From an uncultured Kangiella sp. (GTDB lineage Bacteria > Pseudomonadota > Gammaproteobacteria > Enterobacterales > DSM-103792): a stretch of DNA of 14,446 nucleotides. This document shows positions 7,562-14,446 of this stretch, piece by piece. The position numbers were made by a program, and so were the translations under genes. The notes beneath the pieces were generated by a model that did not search any database, was not told the origin of the DNA, and saw nothing but the letters and a program-made list of their open reading frames with translations. Location of the stretch: assembly GCA_946480585.1 (NCBI GenBank), contig CAMLKQ010000023.1, positions 1-14,446 on the forward strand. The letters run 5' to 3'. Within the stretch, counting starts at the first letter, position 1. Each line of letters opens with the position of its first letter.

Positions 7562-10291
7562 ATGTTACAGCTCGTCCGCAGTCTGGAAGCGATTGCAACC
7601 GGCTACAGCGTGTTCGAGAAAGATCAGGTGCTGACGCATGATCAGCTGAACAGTGTCAGCCAGTTTCTCGAAGATCAGGATCGGCTGAGTCGGGTGTTCC
7701 TGCTCGGTGTCGGTATCGTCTGCGGCCTGCGGGTGCAGCTGCAAGGCAATGTCATCGCCGTCAGCAAGGGGGTTGGCGTCAGCACTGACGGCGACATCCT
7801 GTTCCTCGGCGAAGATAGCCGCTTTGATCAATTCAAGCCATATGATGAAAGCGCGCCGGTGTATCCGCCGTTCTACGACAACGAGACGATGTTGCCGGTT
7901 TACGAACTGTTGCGGGTCGGCAGCAGTGACCCGCAGGCGGTATCGCTCAGCCAGTTCAACAGCGAAACCGGACAGACACTGACCAATATGGTGGCCGTCT
8001 TCCTGATGGAGAGCTATGTCAAGGACGAGGACATCTGCACTGGCACCGATTGCGACAACCTGGGCAAGGATTCCATTCACAGCGGCAAACTGCTGCTGAT
8101 TCGGCGCAGTGATGTCAGCCGGCTGCAGGAAAGTTTGAGCACACTCGATGGCACAGCGAGGTCACTTGCAGAGGTCATGATTGATCGGCCGGTGATCGGC
8201 GCCGGTATCACCACCACCGCGCAACTGGCGGCCGCGTATCGCAGCGCCTGCAATACGCTGCACGGTCGTCTGCAGGAGGCGTTTGCCGGTTTCTACGCGG
8301 CAGCCCGCCATTTTGTCCAGGCGCGTTACCCCGCTGATCCGACGCCGGCCTGGCTGAGCCGCTTGAACGCCCTGAACACCGAGTTCGCCAGCCGCACGCT
8401 CGGTATTCAGTACTACTACGATTTTCTGAAGGATGTCGCCGAGACCTGGAACGAATTGTTGGAAGTGCTGTTTGGTGACAACAGCCTCTGCTGCCCGGAT
8501 ATTCTGGCGTTTGCCAAGCATTTGTTGCTCGGTGATATCCAGACCGGTGAGCCGGGTAGCGCGCGTCGCACCGGTTACTATCCTTCACCGGCGACCGGTC
8601 AGGGCCGCAGCCATTGGCAGCATGCGTTGTTCCTGGTGAGCAAGCTCGACACCTTGATCGACAACTTCAGCATTCCGGGCAGCAGTGACCTGCGCATCAC
8701 CCCGAGCCGGTACGATGATGTGGCGTTGGAGCAGCGGGCGGTGCCGTACTACTACCGCAGCGAGCGGGCCCGCGAGCTGTTCATGCAATGGAACCACCGA
8801 CTCAGCGACAGCGAGCGCTGGGCCACCAACTATGGTTACCACGCCGTCGCCGCTGGCGCGCGCGGTGCCGCGGCCAATCCGCTGGCGGCGCATCTCGGTC
8901 CCTATCCGCTGTTTCGGATCGAAGGCTATCTCGGTCGGCCGGTGCGGGATGTCCAGCCGCAGCTGGAAAGCCTGATCCGCAGTCGCAATCTGCCGATCAG
9001 CGTGCAGGCGGTCATGCTCAGCAGCCAGCGCCGCGATTTGCTGATCAAACCCAAATTCCGTTACACCGATCTGCACCGGTTCAGCTATCTGCTTCGCCAG
9101 GATCTGGCATTACAGCTCGATGACGCGCTCAGTTTTGGCGACAAGTTCAAGGCGGAAGTGGATTCTGCCGTCGACCAGCGTTTTGTAGTCGATGATCCGA
9201 ACAGCGATGAAGGCCGCACGCTGAAAGCAACCGCGGCAACCAAGCAAGGCGTGCTCAAGGAGCGCGCCACTGGGTTAAAAGCCAAGCTGCAACAGCCTTA
9301 CACGAGCTACCAGCAAGATGCCTCGTGGAAAAGCGATATGCGTGACACGCTGACAGTAGCCGGTGAATTCAAATACGACCTGGGCAAAGTGGTGAAGACC
9401 GAATTCACAACGCCGTTTGATGGCCTCATCAGCGGCAGCAGCCACATGCTGTGGGTCGACTGGCTGGATCAGCTCATCATCAAGAAGGACGAGAAAGCCC
9501 AGGAGCGAGTGCTGTTCTCCCAGTTCAGCCGCTTGCATCCCGGTCTTGAGCATGCCGCAGGTGTATTGCGTGGCGGCACGTTCATTCTGGTCTATGACAG
9601 CAGCGGTAACGTCGTGGCCGATTTCATGCTGCCTTACCGGGTCGAAGACGAAGACGATGATGACGTTGATGAACCGGTATTGCCGCGACCGCCGATCCGG
9701 CCAGATTGGGTGATAACCGGCGGTATCAAGCTGCTGCCGCCGAGCACCAAGGTCGTCAAGGACTGGTTCAAGGTTGATATCGAACCGAACTGGAACGAGA
9801 AGCTGACGCGGCATACCGGCTACTTCGATGTCTTCAAGGACACCATCAATACGATGGGTGATGTCTTCGGCAATCTGGATCGGACCAAGATCGCCGGCAT
9901 TGACGAGATCAAGGTCAAAGACGCCTACCTCAATTACAAGCTGCAGGAAACCGAGTTGCAGCGCAAACAGATCGATTTGCTGCGTGAGCAATTGCTGGAC
10001 GCTTCGCTGCCAGAGCGTGAGCGCGCCAAGGTGGAAGAGGAGCTGGGCAAGGTTGAGCTGGAATTTGCCAACAAGCTGGAGGACACCACTCGTTATGTCG
10101 CTGACGGCAATCTCGACATCAACAAGGGCGGCGACGGTTACCAGGCATTGCTGAAAGTGCAGACCAATGCCAACAATCTGAAATCACCCGGCGCTATCGA
10201 CAAGTTCAATACCGGCATTGGTCAGTTGCAGCAGGATGTCGGTAGCAGCAATCCGGCGCTTGGTGGCATGCTCGGCAAGTTCAGGCGTTGA
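7562..10291 (+). CDS. Large eCIS-associated structural protein of unknown role
   Basis: A 909-residue protein I cannot assign to a named Afp/PVC component. Residues about 15-60 read as a compact module: YSVFEKDQVLT, then QLNSVSQFLEDQDRLSR, then LLGVGIVCGL (C54) and GVGVSTDGDILFLGED. This resembles the N-terminal pattern I associate with large proteins encoded inside other eCIS clusters, but that recollection needs a search. A C-T-G-T-D-C pair lies at 159-164. Residues 200-690 are mixed helical/beta without known motifs. An acidic hinge EDEDDDDVDE (from about 695) followed by a proline-rich PVLPRPPIRP links to a C-terminal part with a predicted coiled coil (about 790-840, rich in E, L, Q, K and R) and a glycine/serine/asparagine-rich tail. 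There is no signal peptide or membrane helix. Its place between the Afp12-like and tape-measure genes suggests a baseplate-peripheral, fibre-attachment or cage-like structural part. A tail-fibre-like role is an alternative. Confidence 0.7.
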   Translation: MLQLVRSLEAIATGYSVFEKDQVLTHDQLNSVSQFLEDQDRLSRVFLLGVGIVCGLRVQLQGNVIAVSKGVGVSTDGDILFLGEDSRFDQFKPYDESAPVYPPFYDNETMLPVYELLRVGSSDPQAVSLSQFNSETGQTLTNMVAVFLMESYVKDEDICTGTDCDNLGKDSIHSGKLLLIRRSDVSRLQESLSTLDGTARSLAEVMIDRPVIGAGITTTAQLAAAYRSACNTLHGRLQEAFAGFYAAARHFVQARYPADPTPAWLSRLNALNTEFASRTLGIQYYYDFLKDVAETWNELLEVLFGDNSLCCPDILAFAKHLLLGDIQTGEPGSARRTGYYPSPATGQGRSHWQHALFLVSKLDTLIDNFSIPGSSDLRITPSRYDDVALEQRAVPYYYRSERARELFMQWNHRLSDSERWATNYGYHAVAAGARGAAANPLAAHLGPYPLFRIEGYLGRPVRDVQPQLESLIRSRNLPISVQAVMLSSQRRDLLIKPKFRYTDLHRFSYLLRQDLALQLDDALSFGDKFKAEVDSAVDQRFVVDDPNSDEGRTLKATAATKQGVLKERATGLKAKLQQPYTSYQQDASWKSDMRDTLTVAGEFKYDLGKVVKTEFTTPFDGLISGSSHMLWVDWLDQLIIKKDEKAQERVLFSQFSRLHPGLEHAAGVLRGGTFILVYDSSGNVVADFMLPYRVEDEDDDDVDEPVLPRPPIRPDWVITGGIKLLPPSTKVVKDWFKVDIEPNWNEKLTRHTGYFDVFKDTINTMGDVFGNLDRTKIAGIDEIKVKDAYLNYKLQETELQRKQIDLLREQLLDASLPERERAKVEEELGKVELEFANKLEDTTRYVADGNLDINKGGDGYQALLKVQTNANNLKSPGAIDKFNTGIGQLQQDVGSSNPALGGMLGKFRR

Positions 10292-10296
10292 CGGTT

Positions 10297-11805
10297 ATGG
10301 TCAGTCTGCATCGCATCCATCGCCAACGCTGGCAAGTGCGCGCTGGCGACCACGCCGAGGCGATGCGTTGGCGCCAGTCGCTGCGCGATGACGCTCAGCA
10401 GGAGTTGCTGGCGGCGATGGCGACAGTTTTTGATGCATTCGATGAGCCGACGCAGTCCTGGCATCTGCCGCGCCTGCAATTGCATTTGAAAGTCAGCTCG
10501 CTGGCCCAGCTGCGCGAGCAATTGCCGCAAGCGCTCGCCGACGCGCTACGGGATGAACGCTGGCAGCGTGAGGTGGCCGAACCGGGTTCAAAAGCAGCCG
10601 GCAACAACTCCAGCGCGATGCGTCTCGCCGCACTACGGCATTACCTGTCGACCGGCCAGCTGTGTTGGCAAGAGGCGCACGGTGATCGCCAGCGGCGGCA
10701 ACAAACGCTGACCGCAACGCCGGTGGCGTGGCGGCAATTGCTGCGTGAACAATTGCAGTCGGTGGCGGATGAGCCGGCGCAGTTGCTGATGATCTGGCGC
10801 TGGTTGCAGACGCTGCCGACGGCCGGGCGCCAGCCGGAGGTGAAGGAGCTGTTGACCGAGCTTGAGTCCGATCAGGCACAGCAAACGCGACTTTCGCTGA
10901 TGCTGGATTGTGTGATGGCCTTGCCCGGTGCAAGCGCATTTCAGCAACTGCAGTGGCTGAGCCTGTTCGTGCTGCGCGTCTGGCAATACCGGCAACGACA
11001 GTGGCCTTTACCGGAATCGTTGTTGCAGACCGAAGGCGCGACTCTCGGCAATGAAGTTGTGGCGGCCCCACTTTCACTTGGCCGTTTGGCGCTGCTGGCG
11101 CAGTGGTTGCAGCAAACGCCGGTGCGGCAATCGGCATTGACGGACCCGGCTTCAGCCAGCGCGGTCGTGGCTGCGTTGGCGAGTGGCAATGATGGCAATG
11201 CCGCGCGACACGCGGACCTGACCACACCGTTCCAACAACTGCTCGCCATGGCGGCCACGTCGGTGCCGGTGTTGCCGCTGACATCGCGTACGACAGAAGC
11301 GCCGTCGGTCACGGTGCTGCATGCCGGTTTGGTCTTGTTGCATCCGTTCCTGCCGCAGTTGTTCCGCAACAGCGGACTCTGGCAGGTAGGTGAAAAGCAG
11401 CTGTCTCCGTGGCTGCTGCCGCGCGCCGCAGTGTTGCTGCATTTTCTGGCGACGGGGGTGGACGCAATTGCCGAGCACGAGTGTGGTGCCATCAAGCTGC
11501 TGCTCGGCTTGGCGGTTGATGCGCCATTGCCAGTTGCCGAAGGGCTGCTGACGGACACCGATAGGCAAGAGGCTGATGCCTTGCTTGCCGCGGTGATCGA
11601 GCACTGGACCGCGCTGAAGCAAACCTCGGTCAACGGCCTGCGGTTGTCGTTCCTGCAGCGGCCGGGCTTGTTGCGGGCTGAAGCTGATGGCTGGCGTCTG
11701 CACATCGAACGTGAGGCGTTCGATGTGCTACTCGATTTTCTGCCTTGGGGCATTGGAGTGATCAAGCTGCCATGGATGACCGACGCTATCCACACGGCGT
11801 GGTGA
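10297..11805 (+). CDS. Contractile injection system tape-measure-family protein (CIS_TMP, Afp14-like)
   Basis: A 502-503-residue protein with the two conserved ends of the CIS tape-measure family. The N-terminus has H-R-I-H-R-Q-R-W-x-V-R, a helical span, and the L-P-R-L-Q-L-H-L-K-V beta segment (to about residue 70). The C-terminus has AGLVLLHPFLPQLF (343-356), RAAVLLHFLATG, E-H-E-C-G-A-I-K-L-L-L-G-L, AVIEHWTALKQTS, LRLSFLQRPG and the closing PWGIGVIKLPWM ending at M494. The middle is rich in Gln, Leu, Ala and Trp, and helical. The family is annotated as tape measure, which would set tube length, but this copy is short and has no long repetitive coiled coil. ATG 10297 is preferred; TTG 10288 overlaps the upstream stop. 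The 3' end overlaps the ATPase gene by 34 bases, as expected for coupled expression. Confidence 0.88.
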   Translation: MVSLHRIHRQRWQVRAGDHAEAMRWRQSLRDDAQQELLAAMATVFDAFDEPTQSWHLPRLQLHLKVSSLAQLREQLPQALADALRDERWQREVAEPGSKAAGNNSSAMRLAALRHYLSTGQLCWQEAHGDRQRRQQTLTATPVAWRQLLREQLQSVADEPAQLLMIWRWLQTLPTAGRQPEVKELLTELESDQAQQTRLSLMLDCVMALPGASAFQQLQWLSLFVLRVWQYRQRQWPLPESLLQTEGATLGNEVVAAPLSLGRLALLAQWLQQTPVRQSALTDPASASAVVAALASGNDGNAARHADLTTPFQQLLAMAATSVPVLPLTSRTTEAPSVTVLHAGLVLLHPFLPQLFRNSGLWQVGEKQLSPWLLPRAAVLLHFLATGVDAIAEHECGAIKLLLGLAVDAPLPVAEGLLTDTDRQEADALLAAVIEHWTALKQTSVNGLRLSFLQRPGLLRAEADGWRLHIEREAFDVLLDFLPWGIGVIKLPWMTDAIHTAW

Positions 11806-13151
11806 GTTCGCTCGCCACCGACAATGCCCGCGATCTGGAGCGCGAGCTGGCATGGTTCGCGCAAATTTTGCAGGCGCGGCTGAGCCATTACTTTGCCGCC
11901 GAGCAACTCGACGATCCGTTGCTGAGCGTCGAGCCGCCTGATCTGTCCGTCAGTCAATCACGCTATGCAGAGCGGCTGCGGGAGTTTGCCCTGACCATTC
12001 CGGAACGGTTGTTGCTCTTGCTGGCACTGGTGCCGGTGCTACGGCCACAGTTGCTCGATGTGCTGTTCAGCAAGAACGATGCAACCCAGCGGGGTTTCAC
12101 TGAGTTTGGTGGTATGCAGGCCAGCGGCCATGGCGGATTTGTTCCGACCATTGAAACCGCGCTGTTTCTGCTCGCCGGCGAGGATTTGGCCGGACGCTTC
12201 ACGATGCTGTCGCTGTTCGAGCCCGATGCCATCTTGCGTAAAGCCGAATGGTTGCAGCTTGGCCCGGTACCCGTTGGTGAGCCGCCGCATTGCGCGCCAT
12301 TGCAGCTGTCACGCGAGGCATTGCAACAGCTGACGACCGGGCAGGTAAAGGCGCTGGGTTTCAGTCTGGAATTTCCGGCCCGCCGTATCGAAACCGCTCT
12401 GGATTGGCCCGATCTGGTGTTGCCGGCGCAGACCCGCGAACAACTCGATGCCATTCAGCACTGGCTGCAATACAGCGACACCTTGCTGCAGCAATGGGGT
12501 ATGGCGAGCCGTCTGCGGCCCGGGTTCACCTGCTTATTTCACGGCCCGCCCGGTACCGGCAAGACGCTGACAGCCTGTCTGATTGGCAAGCATTGCGGCT
12601 GCGATGTCTACAAGATCGACCTCAGCTTGATTGTCTCCAAATACATTGGCGAGACCGAGAAGAATCTGGCCCGGGTTTTTGATCTGGCTGAGAACCGCGG
12701 CTGGATCCTGTTCTTTGATGAGGCCGATGCCTTGTTCGGTAAACGCACCAAGGTGGATGACGCCCACGATCGGTATGCCAATCAGGAAGTCAGTTTCTTG
12801 CTGCAGCGCATCGAGGAATTTCATGGTGTCGTGATCTTGGCCTCCAACTTGAAGACCAACATCGACGACGCGTTTTTGCGTCGTTTCCAATCGGTGGTGG
12901 CGTTCCCGATGCCGAAGCCACCAGAGCGCTTGCGTTTGTGGCAGGAATCCTTTCCGGCGCAGGTGCAACTGGCAGCGGATGTCGATCTGTCACGCGTGGC
13001 CGAGCGTTATGAGTTGTCCGGCGGCACCATCATGAACGTGGTACGACATGCGTTGCTGATGAGTTTGAGTCGAAACGAAAATATCGTGCGGCGTGACGAT
13101 CTGGAGGAGGGAATCCGGCGCGAACTCTTGAAAGAGGGCCGGGCCTTGTAG
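11772..13151 (+). CDS. AAA+ ATPase of the eCIS cluster (Afp15-like, Cdc48-type)
   Basis: A 459-residue protein with an N-terminal helical/adaptor region (about 1-230) and one AAA+ module. Walker A is GPPGTGKT at 258-265 (K264). Walker B is hhhFDEADALFG with D316 and E317. Sensor-1 is N359 in ILASNLKTNID, followed by the arginine-finger region D-D-A-F-L-R-R-F (R370, R371). All catalytic residues are present, so it should be active. Every eCIS group carries one such ATPase; Afp15 is linked to particle assembly or maturation, not to ClpV-style sheath recycling. ATG 11772 starts inside the tape-measure gene. GTG 11799 and GTG 11802 (overlapping the TGA of that gene) are alternatives, and a GGAG at 11755-11758 lies rather far upstream. 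The downstream DUF4157 gene begins 24 bases after its TAG, in the same frame. Confidence 0.95.
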   Translation: MDDRRYPHGVVSSLATDNARDLERELAWFAQILQARLSHYFAAEQLDDPLLSVEPPDLSVSQSRYAERLREFALTIPERLLLLLALVPVLRPQLLDVLFSKNDATQRGFTEFGGMQASGHGGFVPTIETALFLLAGEDLAGRFTMLSLFEPDAILRKAEWLQLGPVPVGEPPHCAPLQLSREALQQLTTGQVKALGFSLEFPARRIETALDWPDLVLPAQTREQLDAIQHWLQYSDTLLQQWGMASRLRPGFTCLFHGPPGTGKTLTACLIGKHCGCDVYKIDLSLIVSKYIGETEKNLARVFDLAENRGWILFFDEADALFGKRTKVDDAHDRYANQEVSFLLQRIEEFHGVVILASNLKTNIDDAFLRRFQSVVAFPMPKPPERLRLWQESFPAQVQLAADVDLSRVAERYELSGGTIMNVVRHALLMSLSRNENIVRRDDLEEGIRRELLKEGRAL

Positions 13152-13175
13152 CCCGCGCCTACGGCGGAATCTGGC

Positions 13176-14446
13176 ATGCAAGCGAGCAAGCAGAAAACCA
13201 GCCAGCCTAGCCGGGCGCCGACGGTCAGTCGCAGTCCGGTGGCGCGCATGGTCGCGGTCAGCGCGCCAGTGAGCGTGCAGGCCAGCGCACTGAAAGTGTC
13301 ATCGCCACAGGATGCAGCGGAAAAAGAGGCAGATAGCACGGCGCGCAAGATCATGCGGATGCCCGCGCCGCAGACAGCGCCGGGAGGCAGTGAGGTCGAG
13401 CAGGAAAAGCTTGCCACCGGCAAGAAAGGTGGTGTGCTGCAACGCGCCAAAGTCAATAGCGACGATGAGAAGAAAAAGGATTCAGCGTCAGCGACCGCGC
13501 CACGTGTGCAACGCAAAGCCGGCGCCGCGAACGAAAAAGAACTGCAACGGCAGGCGGCGCTGGCAGAGAAAGACAAAGACCCCGTTAAGAAGCCAGTAGT
13601 CGGCGCACCGACGATGACGCCGAGCACCGTTGCCCGGTCGGTTGCCATCGTGATGCCAAAGGCTGATGGCCAGCCGAATGTTGCCAGCAATGTGGCCGCG
13701 GAAATCCAGAACAGCATGGCAGCAGGCGGCGAGTTGCCGCTCAGTGTTCGTCGCTTCATGGAGCCGCGCTTCCGTGCTGATTTCAGCGCCGTAAAAGTCC
13801 ACACAGGCGACAAGGCCGCCAAACTGAATCGTCAGCTCAGTGCGCAAGCCTTTACGATCGGCAATCACATATTTTTTGGCCGCAACAAATTTCAGCCCGA
13901 CAGTGGCGATGGCCGTGAGCTGTTGGCACATGAACTGACGCACACCATTCAGCAAGGTGCGGTTGCACAGCAACCGTCGAGTCCACAAGCGCCCAGTACG
14001 CCAGCGCGACCAGGCGCGTCGGTAAAAGCACCTGCCAAAGCCCCGGCGGCACCGGTGCCGGCGCGGGTGGTAGGTGCCGTTCAACGCAGTGAGGTCACGC
14101 TCCAGCGCAGTGAAGATGCAACGGTCAGCCAGCGCGCTCCAACGCTGGTGCAGCGGCTCGGAATCAGTGATGCGCTCGACTACTTTGCCGACAAAGCTCA
14201 CAACATTCCGGGCTATCGGATGTTCACCATTGTCCTCGGTGTCAACCCCATCAACATGAGCCGGGTTGATCGCAGTGCGGCCAATATCCTGCGTGCGATT
14301 GTCGAGTTCATTCCGGGTGGGAATCTGGTGACTCAGGCACTCGATAACCATGGCGTGTTTGACAAGGTCGGTAACTGGGTCGAGCAGCAGATCCGCTCAC
14401 TCGGAATGACCGGTGCCGCCATCAAGCAAGCTGTCACCGATTTTCT
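13176..14446 (+). CDS. DUF4157 (eCIS core domain) protein, putative cargo or cargo-associated, 3' truncated
   Basis: 423 residues are visible and the frame is still open at the window end. Residues 1-185 are low-complexity, rich in Lys, Ala, Gln, Ser and Pro, and look disordered. Residues about 187-260 are a clear DUF4157 domain: FMEPRFRADFSAVKVHTG, then SAQAFTIGNHIFFG, ending in LLAHELTHTIQQ with the metal-binding-like H-E-L-T-H at 252-256. Residues 261-300 form a Pro/Ala-rich linker, and from about 329 a helical module begins (IPGYRMFTIVLGVNPINMSR, then FIPGGN). DUF4157 is closely associated with eCIS loci and is taken as a mark of loaded or locus-linked effectors. HExxH suggests a metalloprotease-like site, but many DUF4157 proteins may not be active peptidases. 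Seven x-Q-R tripeptides occur (88, 111, 123, 302, 309, 318, 325). The start follows a weak GGCGGA at 13163-13168. Any toxin domain would lie past the window. Confidence 0.9.
   Translation, partial: MQASKQKTSQPSRAPTVSRSPVARMVAVSAPVSVQASALKVSSPQDAAEKEADSTARKIMRMPAPQTAPGGSEVEQEKLATGKKGGVLQRAKVNSDDEKKKDSASATAPRVQRKAGAANEKELQRQAALAEKDKDPVKKPVVGAPTMTPSTVARSVAIVMPKADGQPNVASNVAAEIQNSMAAGGELPLSVRRFMEPRFRADFSAVKVHTGDKAAKLNRQLSAQAFTIGNHIFFGRNKFQPDSGDGRELLAHELTHTIQQGAVAQQPSSPQAPSTPARPGASVKAPAKAPAAPVPARVVGAVQRSEVTLQRSEDATVSQRAPTLVQRLGISDALDYFADKAHNIPGYRMFTIVLGVNPINMSRVDRSAANILRAIVEFIPGGNLVTQALDNHGVFDKVGNWVEQQIRSLGMTGAAIKQAVTDF

Noticed and set aside
10493..11957. Antisense frames opposite the tape-measure and ATPase genes
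   Set aside because: They are Ala/Pro/Arg/Ser-rich with no fold-like pattern, while the sense frames carry conserved CIS tape-measure and AAA+ motifs.
13929..13943. Firm assignment of the HELTH protein as an active secreted zinc protease
   Set aside because: HExxH alone is weak evidence. DUF4157 is known mainly by association with eCIS, no third metal ligand can be identified with confidence, and the C-terminus is missing.
13488..14351. Antisense frame of 287 residues opposite the DUF4157 gene
   Set aside because: The sense frame contains an unmistakable DUF4157 domain. The antisense product is Arg/His/Cys-rich noise.

Overview
The window is one continuous plus-strand operon-like block from an extracellular contractile injection system (eCIS; the Afp/PVC/MAC/AlgoCIS group of phage-tail-like machines). 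The evidence is gene content and order: a VgrG/gp5-type spike (cut off at its 5' end), a PAAR tip protein, a gp25-type baseplate wedge protein, two very large baseplate proteins of the Afp11 and Afp12 type, an unassigned 909-residue protein, a CIS tape-measure-family protein, a Cdc48-like AAA+ ATPase of the Afp15 type, and a DUF4157 (eCIS core domain) protein that runs off the 3' end. Within the window there is no ClpV and no TssJ/L/M membrane-complex gene, so this is not a type VI secretion locus as far as it can be seen. Sheath, tube, cap and LysM genes are absent and would be expected upstream of position 1.

Layout: 1-783 spike (partial); 784-908 non-coding, with a 12-base direct repeat and a small hairpin; 909-1187 PAAR; 1195-1644 gp25; 1645-1823 non-coding, with two small hairpins; 1824-4889 Afp11-like; 4890-7496 Afp12-like; 7562-10291 unknown large protein; 10297-11805 tape-measure family; 11772-13151 AAA+ ATPase, overlapping its neighbour by 34 bases; 13176-14446 DUF4157 protein (partial). 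Gaps are short or negative from 1824 onward, which fits one polycistronic message with translational coupling. I found no RNA gene, CRISPR array, insertion sequence or convincing rho-independent terminator.

How the genes fit together: the spike and PAAR protein form the piercing tip. The gp25-like protein and the two large baseplate proteins build the wedge and hub that hold the sheath until firing. The tape-measure-family protein is expected to act in tube length or assembly, and the ATPase is the conserved eCIS partner needed for assembly or maturation. The DUF4157 protein is the best candidate for a loaded cargo or cargo-associated protein. The 909-residue protein sits inside the structural block, between baseplate and tape measure, so it is probably structural too.

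Host: the DNA is GC-rich and all genes are bacterial in style, with short spacers and recognisable Shine-Dalgarno sites before several starts. I suspect a proteobacterium, possibly a gammaproteobacterium, from base composition and general protein flavour only. The window has no taxonomic marker, so this is a weak inference.
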